From NCBI GenBank assembly GCA_963681505.1, contig OY811971.1:24087036-24151035 (forward strand): a stretch of DNA of 64,000 bases, given 5' to 3'. The stretch is from Eunapius fragilis (Eukaryota > Porifera > Demospongiae > Spongillida > Spongillidae). The translations under genes and the position numbers were made by a program. The first letter of the stretch is position 1. Each line of letters starts with the position of its first letter. The notes under the pieces were generated by a model. The model was not told where the DNA came from, did no database searches, and worked only from the letters and a program-made list of their open reading frames with translations. Of this stretch, positions 34,897-47,499 are shown in pieces.

Positions 34897-35112
34897 GTGT
34901 GGCTTTGGATGGAGCACCACATAACGAAAGTCAAAGAGCGTTGCAGAGTGTGTGGCCGCTTCTTGGTGGAGGCTAGGGAAAAGAAAACAAGGAGCTCATA
35001 TACCTGCCAAGAGTTTGCAGCTCATTTGTACACTGTCTTTGCTGTTAACACCAGCAATTACATAGTTAACACTCACCCTCCTTCCTTCTGCTACCGTTGT
35101 AAAATTGTACAA
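34897..35112 (+). pseudogene. Fragment with a Cys-pair zinc-binding pattern
   Basis: The frame reads ERCRVCGRFLVEA, then Y-T-C-x-x-F, then HPPSFCYRCK. The spacing C-x2-C ... C ... H-P-x3-F-C-x2-C matches an N-terminal zinc motif I associate with invertebrate mobile-element proteins and, more loosely, with RAG1-like N-termini. The frame continues to 35175 without further recognisable domain. It is fragmentary. Confidence 0.4.
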
Positions 35113-35174
35113 CCATTGTTGTACAACCATCTGCGTTCTGCCACCATGTCCATCTTGGCAGTACACCAGACTTA

Positions 35175-35395
35175 AGCCGCCCGGCCAGTGGATGTATTCC
35201 CTCTCTCCCAATCGAGGACAAGTACATCCGCTGGCTGGGTACAGCTTAGGTCTGGTGTAATGGTACTGCCTGACTCTACTCTCACTCCTGGAAGATGGGC
35301 ACGATGGCAGAACTCAACATACACGTTACGCAGATGGTTGTGGCCATGCAGTGACAACATCACCACCCTGTTTACAGGTAGTAGCGCCAGGGCAC
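35175..35395 (-). pseudogene. Second copy of the retroelement nuclease-like domain, frameshifted
   Basis: Minus strand: TCKQGGDVVT, a one-base shift, then GHNHLRNVYVEFCHRAHL, QPADVLVLDW and a stop after GRAA. It aligns with 15388-15560 (GGDVVARHNALR, FCKRALL, RPADILIPSW). Truncated right after the first half of the domain. Confidence 0.55.
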
Positions 35396-36059
35396 AAAGA
35401 ACATGAGGAGCCTTTAGCCATCTCCGTCCCTAGCCACCATTGGATGGAGAATTACAGTTCATTGGGTTCAAAGTTCAGGTCAAGACTAGGAGGTGTGACC
35501 AGTAGCCAGGATGCAGCATGAGGTGCTGACACAGAGAGCAGCCGAGCCTTGTCAGCAGGTGATGATGCTTTCAACAACAATGAGAACTGGTGGGTCCTCT
35601 AGTTTCTTTGACAGTATACCCTTTGGTGGACGGGTGAGGCTGTGATAGCATCCACAGAGATTACTTCAGACAGGGAGACTATGCCTTATATTTGTGTCCC
35701 ATAAAACAAATATCAGTCCTAACAAGATCTGTTTATCACGTTCGGAAGCAATTCATTACTTAAAACAAAAGATTACATATAATTAAGTGGCCAGAAAGCA
35801 ATAGGCCCACACTAATGTATCACTAACTCCAATCCTAAATTAAAGTTCAACTTGACTGTGACCTATTTTACATCTTGCAGCACTCTTTCAGGCGGGAGCA
35901 TGTCAAATAGAGCGCTGACACTGAATCACTAACATAGCTACACACGTGGTTCTTCATCAGTGAGTCTCTACAAGGCTGAGAAAACATGAAGGTCAAGAAC
36001 ATAGAATTTTATTTTGTACATGTTTGTTTATGGTGCTATTATTACTTCAAACGATCAAT
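35396..36059. other. Intergenic, no gene seen
   Basis: Nothing recognisable on either strand. Confidence 0.35.
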
Positions 36060-36336
36060 TGTATACACATACACACACATATACATAAAACCCACACATA
36101 ATACATACATGTACACATATGTATTTATACACATATGCATGTACATGTACAGACATACATAAGACACACACACACATACAAGTACACATGTGTACATAAT
36201 CCACATACATGTGAAAACATACACAAATACATAAAACATGCACACATACATGTACACACACACACATATACATATACATTTTCACATATATACATGTACA
36301 AAAAACACATACATGTATGCACACATATTTATATAT
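36060..36336. repeat. Compound (CA/TA)n microsatellite with ACATGTA motifs
   Basis: Degenerate CA/TA repeats over 270 bases, ending directly at the ATATGGGACAG border of the next repeat. Confidence 0.8.
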
Positions 36337-36790
36337 GGGACAGTTTCCAACAAAATTGCCCCTCAATATTCCCTTGCGTTTGAATAACTATAACTTCCAA
36401 ACGGTTAAGGCTAATGACTTCTTATTCTCAACACTTCATAGTCACCATTTCTGTATGGTGAAATACATTTTGGGGTATTGCAATGTGTGATACCCCACTA
36501 GGTTCAAACCCGCCAAATACTTTTCGGTTCTCCTATAATCAAATCACTTTAAAATTCGGTTTGTGGGTAGAGAGGTTCCTGTACCTATCACGGCAAGTTG
36601 TGTCCCGCTATATCAAGCGGGAAAATGTGCATGTAGGGACCTCTCTATTTGCAAACTGAATTTGAAGCGATTTGATTACTCCTACTGAAAGTTATGGTAG
36701 GTTTGAACCCGGTGGGGTATTGGACGTTGCAATACTGGGGAGTTAGGAAAGGCCATCAGTTTTACATTACCAAACAAAGGCTAAGGTTGA
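36337..36790. repeat. GGGACAGTT-family foldback copy
   Basis: The left arm starts GGGACAGTTTCC and contains TAACTTCCAAACGGTTAAGG, GGTTCAAACCCGCC and GGTAGAGAGGTTCCTGTA. The right arm repeats these inverted (TAGGGACCTCTCTA, GGTTTGAACCCGG, then AGGCTAAGGTTG). The centre is near 36605. Other copies (29797, 46141, 58229) are single-armed. Confidence 0.7.
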
Positions 36791-38070
36791 TTTCAGCGAT
36801 CTAGCCATGTGCATGCGCCCCCCCGCCCCCCCCCCCCCCCCCCCCCCAAATTCATATCCCGCCCCTCTGGTACCAATTGGATTATTCCATTATTTAACTG
36901 TACACTCCTACAGATGACAACAATGGTGTCCATGGTGGGGGGTTGTGTTTAGAAACATGTCGATGTCGTTGTCCAGGGTTGCAAATATGTCCTGAGGGGG
37001 GTAGTATAAATGCCTGTCCCGGGGTGCTAGCAGATAAAACATAAGCTTGTACTTGGGTGGGGGGGGGGGGGGGGTGGGAGTGGTAGGGGTTAGCAGGTAT
37101 AACATAATCTTGTCCAGGGGAGATGTAACCAAATAGAAGCTTGTCTGGGGGTTTTAAAAAACTTAACAACAAAAGGTGGTTTTATATATTGTCCTGGAGG
37201 TTACGTTTGCAATTATTGTCATCTGTAGGTGTGTATGGTTAAATAATGAATAGCCCAAAGCTGCCCCCTCCATGCACAATCTTGTGTATGGCAGACTACT
37301 TAATTCCTATGCAGACACTGGCGGACAGAGAGGAAGGGGGGGGGGGGGGGGAAATTAGGTCTGCAACCCGAGCACATCTCCCTTTGGTGTCTCTGTCCCT
37401 CCAATCCCCCTTTAATTTAATTCTGGATCTGCCACTGGCTTCACATATATTTATCATCAATGTGCCCCCCCCCCCCCCCCCCCCCCCCCTCGCCAAATCC
37501 TGGATCCAGGGCTAATTCCAACCATACATAAAGATTTTTGTTGAGAATAGGAATGGCTGCGTTCAAATGGGTGGTTTAGCTATCTATCACATATACATGC
37601 AAACATACACACAACCCACAGCTGGAAAAACAATATAAGTGCTTGCATACTATACATACCACCCACACACATGGACAGTGCTCACATACATGTACCTGCA
37701 TGTTTCTTACTAAACACTGTTCAATGGCCAGTAACACAAAACAGGATGCCATGGTGATCGATGGCATGAAGGCTGGCACTCATCACTCACATACACAATG
37801 GCAAAGATGCTGGTGTATGTGTTTAAAATAAAAAACATGTACTACAATCTGGTAAATGGACATACCTTGCTCTAACTATACCTCACAGTAGTGAGCTCTT
37901 CATACCTCTTGAGGATACCATGCATCACTTGTGCAACTTCGTTGCCTCCTGAGCGTGGGATCCAACAATTTGAGGAAAAGAACCATGGCCGTACCCAGAG
38001 GGGGTTCGTAACCAAGGAAACCTATAAAATTGCTATTAAAATCAGATTTTACTAGCAATTTTATTGGTTT
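36512..38070. repeat. Duplicated segment, copy A, left of the gap
   Basis: Matches 38271-39830 base for base except for homopolymer-length and single-base indel differences. Includes MITE fragments, C/G tracts and candidate exons. It ends at the N gap inside a hairpin. Confidence 0.9.
37320..37514. mobile_element. Fragment of the hAT-like MITE family (repeated at ~39085-39273)
   Basis: The right end reads GCCAAATCCTGGATCCAGGG and follows a long C-tract. The preceding block CTGGCTTCACATATATTTAT...CAATGTGCC resembles 5440-5470. The left end CACTGGCGGACAGAGAGG with a G-tract is only loosely similar to the right end. Confidence 0.5.
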
Positions 38071-38270
38071 NNNNNNNNNNNNNNNNNNNNNNNNNNNNNN
38101 NNNNNNNNNNNNNNNNNNNNNNNNNNNNNNNNNNNNNNNNNNNNNNNNNNNNNNNNNNNNNNNNNNNNNNNNNNNNNNNNNNNNNNNNNNNNNNNNNNNN
38201 NNNNNNNNNNNNNNNNNNNNNNNNNNNNNNNNNNNNNNNNNNNNNNNNNNNNNNNNNNNNNNNNNNNNNN
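38071..38270. other. Assembly gap, 200 N
   Basis: Exactly 200 N, a typical placeholder size. Its left edge falls in the descending arm of a hairpin that is complete at 39747-39862. Confidence 0.99.
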
Positions 38271-39218
38271 GCCAAATACTTTTCGGTTCTCCTATATCAA
38301 ATCACTTTTAAAATTCGGTTTGTGGGTAGAGAGGTTCCTGTACCTATCACGGCAAGTTGTGTCCCGCTATATCAAGCGGGAAAATGTGCATGTAGGGACC
38401 TCTCTATTTGCAAACTGAATTTGAAGCGATTTGATTACTCCTACTGAAAGTTATGGTAGGTTTGAACCCGGTGGGGTATTGGACGTTGCAATACTGGGAG
38501 TTAGGAAAGGCCATCAGTTTTACATTACCAAACAAAGGCTAAGGTTGATTTCAGCGATCTAGCCATGTGCATGCGCCCCCCCGCCCCCCCCCCCCCCCCC
38601 CCCCCAAATTCATATCCCGCCCCTCTGGTACCAATTGGATTATTCCATTATTTAACTGTACACTCCTACAGATGACAACAATGGTGTCCATGGTGGGGGG
38701 TTGTGTTTAGAAACATGTCGATGTCGTTGTCCAGGGTTGCAAATATGTCCTGAGGGGGGTAGTATAAATGCCTGTCCCGGGGTGCTAGCAGATAAAACAT
38801 AAGCTTGTACTTGGGTGGGGGGGGGGGGGGGGTGGGAGTGGTAGGGTTAGCAGGTATAACATAATCTTGTCCAGGGGAGATGTAACCAAATAGAAGCTTG
38901 TCTGGGGTTTTAAAAAACTTAACAACAAAAGGTGGTTTTATATATTGTCCTGGAGGTTACGTTTGCAATTATTGTCATCTGTAGGTGTGTATGGTTAAAT
39001 AATGAATAGCCAAAGCTGCCCCCTCCATGCACAATCTTGTGTATGGCAGACTACTTAATTCCTATGCAGACACTGGCGGACAGAGAGGAAGGGGGGGGGG
39101 GGGGGGGGGGAAATTAGGTCTGCAACCCGAGCACATCTCCCTTTGGTGTCTCTGTCCCTCCAATCCCCCTTTAATTTAATTCTGGATCTGCACTGGCTTC
39201 ACATATATTTATCATCAA

Positions 39219-39251
<33 letters not shown>

Positions 39252-39830
39252 GCCAAATCCTGGATCCAGGGCTAATTCCAACCATACATAAAGATTTTTG
39301 TTGAGAATAGGAATGGCTGCGTTCAAATGGGTGGTTTAGCTATCTATCACATATACATGCAAACATACACACAACCCACAGCTGGAAAAACAATATAAGT
39401 GCTTGCATACTATACATACCACCCACACACATGGACAGTGCTCACATACATGTACCTGCATGTTTCTTACTAAACACTGTTCAATGGCCAGTAACACAAA
39501 ACAGGATGCCATGGTGATCGATGGCATGAAGGCTGGCACTCATCACTCACATACACAATGGCAAAGATGCTGGTGTATGTGTTTAAAATAAAAAACATGT
39601 ACTACAATCTGGTAAATGGACATACCTTGCTCTAACTATACCTCACAGTAGTGAGCTCTTCATACCTCTTGAGGATACCATGCATCACTTGTGCAACTTC
39701 GTTGCCTCCTGAGCGTGGGATCCAACAATTTGAGGAAAAGAACCATGGCCGTACCCAGAGGGGGTTCGTAACCAAGGAAACCTATAAAATTGCTATTAAA
39801 ATCAGATTTTACTAGCAATTTTATTGGTTT
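38271..39830. repeat. Duplicated segment, copy B, right of the gap
   Basis: Second copy of 36512-38070, offset about 1760 bases. After its end the sequence continues into the other arm of the hairpin. Confidence 0.9.
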
Positions 39831-39862
39831 CCTTGGTTACGGAACCCCCTCTGGGTATGGCC
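39747..39862. repeat. Near-perfect 116-nt hairpin (MITE-like)
   Basis: The left arm (TACCCAGAGGGGGTTC, then GTAACCAAGGAAACC, then ATAAAATTGCTA) pairs with the right arm over almost the full length, with a ~17-base loop. The right end reads CAGGGCCATACCCAG on the minus strand, a hAT-like terminus. Confidence 0.8.
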
Positions 39863-41100
39863 CTGAGAACCTAGAGTGCTTTTAGAGATGCTATCTGCTT
39901 ACACTATGGCTGGCAACCTCCATTATTACCATCACATTGCATATGTGGCTCCATCTATACTGTGGAGCATGCCATGAATTGCCCACCAGGAGGCTTTCCT
40001 TCAATTCAACACAATGAGGTGCGAGATCTGACCTCAGTGAGGTATGTCACAATGCAGAACCTACATGTACTTTGCAGCCATTGCAGAGTGAGTGCCTTTC
40101 ATATAAGTCTGCCAATGCAGAGCTAGGTGCAAGAAAAACAACGAATTATCTGACCTCTTAATTGAAAAGTTTACATAAAACCCACAACCAATAACAATTC
40201 TTCCACATGTCACCACTCCTAATTAAAGAGGCAGTACTTATGAAACCACAAAGACCTGTGAGTTTCAGACAGCAGTTAATACAACTACCAGCCCTCCTTC
40301 AACTGTCCACATTTGATACATTTGGTACACAAACCTACAAACTTATGTCAGCACAATACAAAACATCACTGAACAACTTTACAGTCTGCTAGCAAGCATT
40401 ATATGATGAAAACACAACGCTTTACATTTGAGTAGTAGTTCTCCTGGTGGAGGTTGGAAGGGTGACTGGCGCAGTCCATGAGCTACATCACATTGTTCGG
40501 TATGATGGGTTCAGTCCCTGGTCCATACCAGGCAGCCATGCAGGTAGCCCACTGAGCCTGGAACCAGAGCTGCTGGCAGACCACCTGGGTATACCTCCAC
40601 TCAATCATCAGGAGTTTTTCTGACCAATCTGATGGGAAGAGGGGGGGGGGGGGGGGAGGAGCTCAAAGAGCTTACCAGAAAATCTGACTGGATGTCTTCT
40701 CATCACTGCTGCCTCCTCCCCATCAATTCACAGTGATGGGGAGGAGGGACTGATGGGGAAGAGGGGAACGGTACAGCACAAACAAAAGCCTGACCATCTC
40801 TTGAGCAATGTTCTCCACATTGTTATTATCTAGGAGCACATAGGTGGCTCCACCATTCTTACTGCAGTGACAATGTGCCAACATATGCTCAGTGTATGGA
40901 TACAGGTAAAGTGTAGGAGATGTGTGTGCTCCCAATGGGGGGAGTGGGTGGACATTTCATCTCCCTTAACTAAAACCACACCTCTTCCTACTTCCTGTAA
41001 CTAAAATGACTCCACAGGGTCAGGGATTAGAGGATAGTTTAAAACACTATGAGTGAGGACCAATGAGTGAAGACCAATACATGTAGGACACGCAGCCATC
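39863..41100. other. Mostly non-coding, see possible minus-strand exons
   Basis: G-tract at 40640-40656. Apart from the candidate exon near 40772-40887 nothing is recognisable. Confidence 0.35.
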
Positions 41101-41575
41101 AGAAAGAGGGGGGGGGGGGGGGGGGGGTTGGTTAATAGGTGAACTTACAATAACATACACGCATCATACAATATATTTTGTTCTTAATAAAACTGATTAG
41201 ACTCAATGATGAAGGCGATCTCGCTTTGGGGATAGGACGGGGGGTTGTTCGAACCCAATGACCCCCCCCCCTGTGTACACCCATGATATGTGTAGGACCA
41301 ATGGACACATACATGTAGCGCCAATGGAGACATACCTCCAAATGATGGTAATTAATAAACTCCGTACTGCAGAGGACAGGCTCATCCCCTGTAGAGCTGC
41401 CATGGCAACAGTGATGAGCTCACAGACCACACATCTTCGGGGCAGGAGAGGGAGAAGTGTGAGGATGGGTATAAGTAGAAGGGGGAGGAGGAGAGGAGGG
41501 GGAGGGAGGAGGAGGATGGGAGGAGGGAAGGAGAAAGAGGTGGAGGAGAAGAGTGGAAAAACAGCAGTGTGGTAA
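41101..41575. repeat. G-tract and purine-rich low-complexity region
   Basis: Poly-G at 41108-41127, a C-tract at 41263-41271, and a GGGAGGAGG-type purine stretch at 41440-41560. Arg/Gly-rich translations are not genes. Confidence 0.6.
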
Positions 41576-42052
<477 letters not shown>

Positions 42053-42180
42053 AGCGATAAGGTACTGAAGGGAAGTACGGACTTTTACACATACCTGGCC
42101 TGGAATGAGGCAGTTGGTATAGTGAAGTGGAGGATCACGGGAGACTTTTTAATATGGTGAGGTGTTGCCATAGATAACAC

Positions 42181-42400
42181 TAATTCATATATACACATAC
42201 ATGTACATATACACACATATACATATACGTACACACATACAAATAAAACACATGCACACATACGTGCACATAAAACACACATGTACACACATAGTCATAA
42301 ACACTGTCACACACACACATACATAGTCATAAACGCACACACATACATATATACATCTATACATACATGTACATATACATGTACATGTATGTTCACACAT
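42181..42400. repeat. Compound (CA/TA)n microsatellite
   Basis: Degenerate CA/TA repeats. Directly followed by CATGGGACATTGTACGAGAA, a border resembling the GGGACAGTT family. Confidence 0.7.
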
Positions 42401-43420
42401 GGGACATTGTACGAGAAAACATGGTAGTTTTCAAATGCTGCAGTTGGCACAAATCTAATGCACCTAAACTTAAAGTCGGACTAGCTTTTGCAAAGTTAGA
42501 AGTATTGAATCTTTTATGATGCATTCATTTTCAATGGGAAAGGTCAATTAAGTGCGTACCGTCAGTCGTATAGAAATATGGCAGCTCTTGTATATTTGAT
42601 GCTCCCGCCGTTTGTACCAGACGTTACCTCTACGTGTAAGCTCTTACATGTACTACCGCTCCGGTATATAACCTTTTAGCGTATTACGAACAGTCACTAC
42701 CATCCAATATACGTTTTGCATTCATGCTACTTAACTAGTACTCTGAGACTTACAAGATCCTTCCGTAATAAGTCTGGTTGTATGCCCGTGTCGATTCTCT
42801 GAGTGGCAAACTCCTTTGTGTAATCGCAACCTCCGTCTTTCCCAATTAGTGCCACCTAGCCACTCCTACATGTGGTCATGTAGCTAAGTCAGTACATACA
42901 TGTAGCAATAATTATTGGTCATTTAACTACAACATCAAAAAACAGCTAGGTCTGGGCACGGCCGACTGATGATAAGGGGCACGTGATGATCGTCTTGTAT
43001 GCGGGGTGTATCTCACTAACCATTCAACGGAAGTGCGATTTGAAGGCCCTAAGTTCTGAAAAAATGATGATAAATAAGTACACTGACTGCTCTCATATAA
43101 TCCGTTAGCACCTAAGGAAATTATCATTTGGTTGGGAAACTATTGATGACTGAATAACGAAATGAGATAAAATGAATGGACATTGGAAACCTTGCATAAT
43201 TAATGTGGAAGTGCGGATATAAGTACCTAAGGTGCGAAAAACTACTCAAAATATGCCAAATAGTCCCCACATTACAAATCCGAGAGCACCTAGTCAATAT
43301 TTTGTTTTGTTCTGCAGTAAGCTGCAGTTTTATGAATGCGTCAATACATTTTCTATGGACACCGAATTACGCAATGACCGAATACCGCGTAATCCTTTTG
43401 ACCGCCAATTTCTCGATATG
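42401..43420. repeat. Right-end region of element P2
   Basis: Begins with the GGGACA-like border. The last ~150 bases resemble the right end of P1 (CATTTTCTATGG, TTTTGACCGCC, ATTTCT-GATATG). Non-coding. Confidence 0.4.
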
Positions 43421-45490
43421 TTAAAGATGCCATCACTAAACTAATAAATCGGCCAAAATTCCTTAAAAAATGTGAGCAATGGCGGAATAGAATGGTAGAT
43501 AAAGATGTTCTATTTGACATATATGATGGCAAAATTTGGGAGGAGTTTCAAACAGTTCATGGAAAGGCATTTTTATCACTCCCAAACAATTTAGCAGTAG
43601 GACTCGGTTGTGATTGGTTTCAGCCATATAAACATGTCACATACTCTGTAGGAGTACTTTATTTGGTTATATTTAACTTGCCAAGAGAAGATAGATTTAA
43701 AATGCAAAATATAATACTACTTGGAATAATTCCAGGACCTTCAGAGCCAAAAAAGGGAATTAACTCATACTTAGGTCCATTTGTAGATGATTTGCTTAAA
43801 TTCTGGGACGGTGTTAATGTGTGGCATGATCAGTCACATATGTTCATTACAATTCGAATAGCACTAATATGTGTAATGTGTGACATACCAGCATGTAGGA
43901 AGGTATGTGGCTTTGCTGGGCATAGTGCCTGTCGTGGCTGTTCGAAGTGCATGAAAGAATTTCCATCTGGAGTGTTTCAAAATAAGTTGGATCATTCAGG
44001 ATATGATCGAGACACATGGGATCTGAGGTCAAATTCTGATTATAAAATTCAATCTGAACAATATTTACAAGCTGCAACAAAAATTGCAAAGAAAAACATA
44101 GTTACTCAGTTTGGAGTAAGGTATTCAGTACTTGTAAAACTTCCATACTTTGACATTATTCGAATGCATGTGGTAGATCCTATGCATAATTTTTTTGTTG
44201 GGCACCGCAAAGCATATGATGCATGTGTGGACAGAAATGAACATTATCTCAAAGGCTGACTTAGACGCCATTGCTAATACAGCCTTAAAAATCAATGTTC
44301 CACGATGTGTTGGACGACTTCCTAATAAAATTGCATCTAGTTTTTCGGGGTTTACAGCGGACCAGTGGAGAAATTGGATAACAATATATTCTTCTGTGTG
44401 CTTAAAAGATGTACTGCCAAGAAATCACTATCAATGCTGGCTTCTGTATGTTCAGGCATGTAAAATTCTTTTGTCACCATCAATTTTAAAGCAAAGTGTA
44501 TCAGCAAGTGATCAATATTTAGTTCAATTCTGTAAGATGTTTGAAACCTTATATGGGGCAGAACATTGTACAATTAACATGCATTTGCATTTGCATATGA
44601 AAGAACTTGTTTTAGATTATGGCCCAGTATATTCTTTTTGGTGCTTTTCATTTGAAAGGTTTAATGGTATTCTTGGTCGTTACTTCACTAACAATCACAG
44701 CATTGAAGTGCAGTTCATGAAAAAATTTCTGCTTCAACAGCATTGCCTTTCAATTCATCTTTCTGATGAATTTGAAGAACTGTTGACACTGTGCAAAGAA
44801 AAAAATAATTATGCCTCTCTTTCACTCACTTATGTTGGTGGTGATTCAGCAACTTTGCATCGTAACCTTGTGCTATCTCCTTTATCACAGTTAAAAGAAC
44901 TTGATTTCAGCATCAATTCATCTTTGGGAGCACTTCTCCCACCTGTTTGTACAAAAAATATGGATTTTGAAATGCTTAACCATTTGACAATGTTGTACAG
45001 TTACATGTACTCAGACTTTGATACATTGTCTGTAGTATACAACACTTCTGGTCGAACACATTACAATGGAGAGGTGGTTCATTCAACTATGGCAAGAACA
45101 GACAAAGGATCTGCAGTATCTGCATATTGGCCAACAAAGGGAGCAGAAGAGATGAATGATCTTTGTGAATCTCAGAGCAAAGGGGATGCTCATTTCGGAA
45201 TTGTGCAATACTTTGTTGAGCATACCATAACTATCAATCAGACCGCTTCAAAAACACATATATTTGCATTTGTTAAATGGGCCAAACCACATCATGCTCA
45301 GGAATACTGGTTTGGTCAGTCGGCTATTGTGTGTGAAAAGGAGTATGAAGAACAGTCATTTTGTACCTATATTCCTATTCAACGTATCTTATGTGTTTGT
45401 GCTCATGCTGACCTTGAACTACAATTTGACTTAGTGAAACAAAAAGTATTTGTAGTGATTCCAACACACGTGTTGTCATCAGCTCATTGA
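43421..45490 (+). pseudogene. CACTA transposase, C-terminal (catalytic) half, one frameshift
   Basis: Starts mid-protein with VKDAITKLINRPKF, continues KKCEQWRNRMVDKDV, YDGKIWEEF, GIIPGPSEPKKG, a CRGCSKC finger, PYFDIIRMHVVDPMHNFF, then after a one-base shift in the T7/G3 stretch at 44190-44202 reads GTAKHMMHVW, HLHMKELVLDYGP, FSFERFNG, and ends HIFAFVKWAKPH...YIPIQRIL. The order matches the minus-strand transposase at 6830-9338. About 690 codons. It continues exactly where the half at 30864-31711 stops. No stop other than the frameshift is needed to explain the disruption. Confidence 0.8.
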
Positions 45491-46117
45491 GACAAAAGTA
45501 TTATACTTTTTGATGTGTATACTTATCTATAACTGTATATAGAAATTTAACGTTCACTATCATTTCCAATTAATTACAAGGAGAGAGGCTCAAGAAAGCA
45601 AAGCAAGAATAAGCTTCACCCCCCCCCCCCCCCCCCCCCCCCCCCTTACACTACACGTATACTGCATAGCTGCATGGCCCTTACCTAATACATACATGTA
45701 GCTACCCTGCTTTATATTTACAGCAGTTAGCAATTTGGTCATGAATATGTTAATGCGGCGGTTTTCTGATGTGGCAGGCAAAATGTTGTCTCGAGCTCGA
45801 AGTATAGATCCATAATAGAGGGTTCTCAGAAATGGTACGTGATCATGGTAACCCGTGCATTGCCGTAGTTCTCTTTCAAGATGGCTACCGTTTTCTAATA
45901 TATTGTATGCTGTCAAGATGGCGACTGTGACGTCACGGTGAGAACCCTCTATAAGCACACTGCACACGCGTCTAGGCAACATGATATGTAGGATTGCCTA
46001 AACCACAAATGGCCCAGCTATATATACAGCATTTATATTTGTCCGAACAACGCACCGACATGTACTAAATATAAACGGACGTTTATATATATTAGCTATA
46101 CGTTCGCTGTGTGTAAA
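45491..46117. other. Intergenic with a poly-C tract
   Basis: C-tract at 45619-45645. AGAGGGTTCTCA...CACGGTGAGAACCCTCT around 45815-45950 forms a short inverted repeat. No gene is supported. Confidence 0.4.
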
Positions 46118-47070
46118 CGTAAAATATATATATATATATATATGGGACAGTTCACGAGAAACTGGCGTATCACGTTTATATATTTAAAGTTATAAAAATG
46201 ATTCACTTTGAAATCGCTACCTCTCCCGAACGGTAAATGGTATTAACTTCCTATTTTGATCACTTCATACTACATCATTTCTCTCTGGTAAAATCGATTT
46301 TGGGCTCTTGCATTAGCTTCGTGCCAGTGTTACAACGTCCGATACCCTGTGGGGTTCAAAACCGCCATATCTTTCGGTAGGAACATTCAATTCACTTCAA
46401 ATTTCGTTTACACGTTGATGGATCCTGTATCTATTGATTTGTTCTGTTCGTTAATTTTTACTTGATCCGTCACGGAGATACTGCTGTGCAAAGTAATTGC
46501 ACATTTCTCGCTCTCTAGGCGCCATTTTTCTATTACGACCTGGTTCCCGTCACTCCGAGCACATGAATTTGATAATTCTCGTGCCCACCCAGCTGAAAGT
46601 ATCAATTTCGCTTCCTACAAACGTCTCAGTGGTTCTGTTTACACTTCGACCTATAGCGAACAAGATTTGTTAATGGTTAGATTCAGCTTCCATCGCCATA
46701 CACAACACGGTACGTTCTACCAGTACCCGCGAACACGACATCATATGCCTGTGGGTTCGATCGATTCGGTCTATAAACTCTTAAGTCCTTTCGTAGTCAT
46801 TTAGTAGGTGCACAGCGCTATACCATTGTACATCAGACCGATGAGATAAAGTTATCAGCTAGGGGAGAGGCGTAAATAAAGAACTGGGCAACAGTCCTTA
46901 TTGATTTGCATGCGCTCTGCTGGGCCGGGCCGGGCTCAGGTAGTTTAACCGCCCAGCGTTTTCATTTCATCTTCATTGTACACCCATTTGCAGCCACACA
47001 CACATACGTACACAACTGTACGCACTATTTTCACCATAGACACTGTGCTATTAATATTTACCCCTCCGTT
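46118..47070 (+). repeat. GGGACAGTT-family copy, single, diverged from the palindrome copies
   Basis: Starts after an (AT)n run with GGGACAGTTCACGAGAAACT. It follows 58229-59100 for about 900 bases, with scattered substitutions and small indels, ending near GCTATT-ATTTACCCC. In this copy no minisatellite follows. Confidence 0.9.
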
Positions 47071-47142
47071 GTTGCTACTGATGTACCCTCTCTAGCTTAT
47101 GCTGCATTCCCTGAGATTACTATGATTGAAGCAACACATCAC

Positions 47143-47300
47143 TTAGGAGGGACAAGATGGAAGTCGATGGTGGAAGTGACGGTGATGGTGGAAGTGATGG
47201 TGATGGTAAGAGTGACGGTGTGATGGTGGAAGTGATGGTGATGGTGAGAGTGATGGTGTGATAGTGGAAGTGATGGTGATGGTGAGAGTGATAGTAATGG
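47143..47300. repeat. GTGATGGT-type minisatellite
   Basis: Irregular units of GGTGGAAGTGATGGTGAT. Non-coding. Confidence 0.75.
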
Positions 47301-47499
47301 CCCAGGTGGTGTGCCAGCTAAAATAGCACGTGGGCAATGTCATCCCAGACAATTGCTCAATGTCTACCTCATTAGAGGAGGGTGCTGCAAAGACGGCTGG
47401 CTGCTTGATGATGTATGGTGATTTGGCCAGAAGACGATCTCTCACATTATCCAGGAAACCAGAAAGGCTGTTGCTTTTGGAATGCTTGCTGTGATTCAG

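Larger units (their letters stand above)
39456..41418 (-). other. Possible exons of an unidentified minus-strand gene
   Basis: Open stretches with splice-like borders: 41418-41336 (LITVAMAALQGMSLSSAVRS, donor GTATGT), about 40887-40772 (GGATYVLLDNNNVENIAQEM), 39708-39666 (GNEVAQVMHGILK, acceptor CTCAG, donor GTATGA; repeated at 37948-37906) and 39538-39456 (ASCFVLLAIEQCLVRNMQ, donor GTACAT; repeated at 37778-37696). Phases do not all agree, and I do not recognise the protein. These are the only hints of a host gene in this region. Confidence 0.25.

Noticed and set aside
34897..35112. RAG1-like gene
   Set aside because: Only a short Cys/His pattern is present. No catalytic core follows, so a RAG1 assignment is not supported.
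38030..38447. Open frames crossing the N gap
   Set aside because: Consist mostly of undetermined residues.
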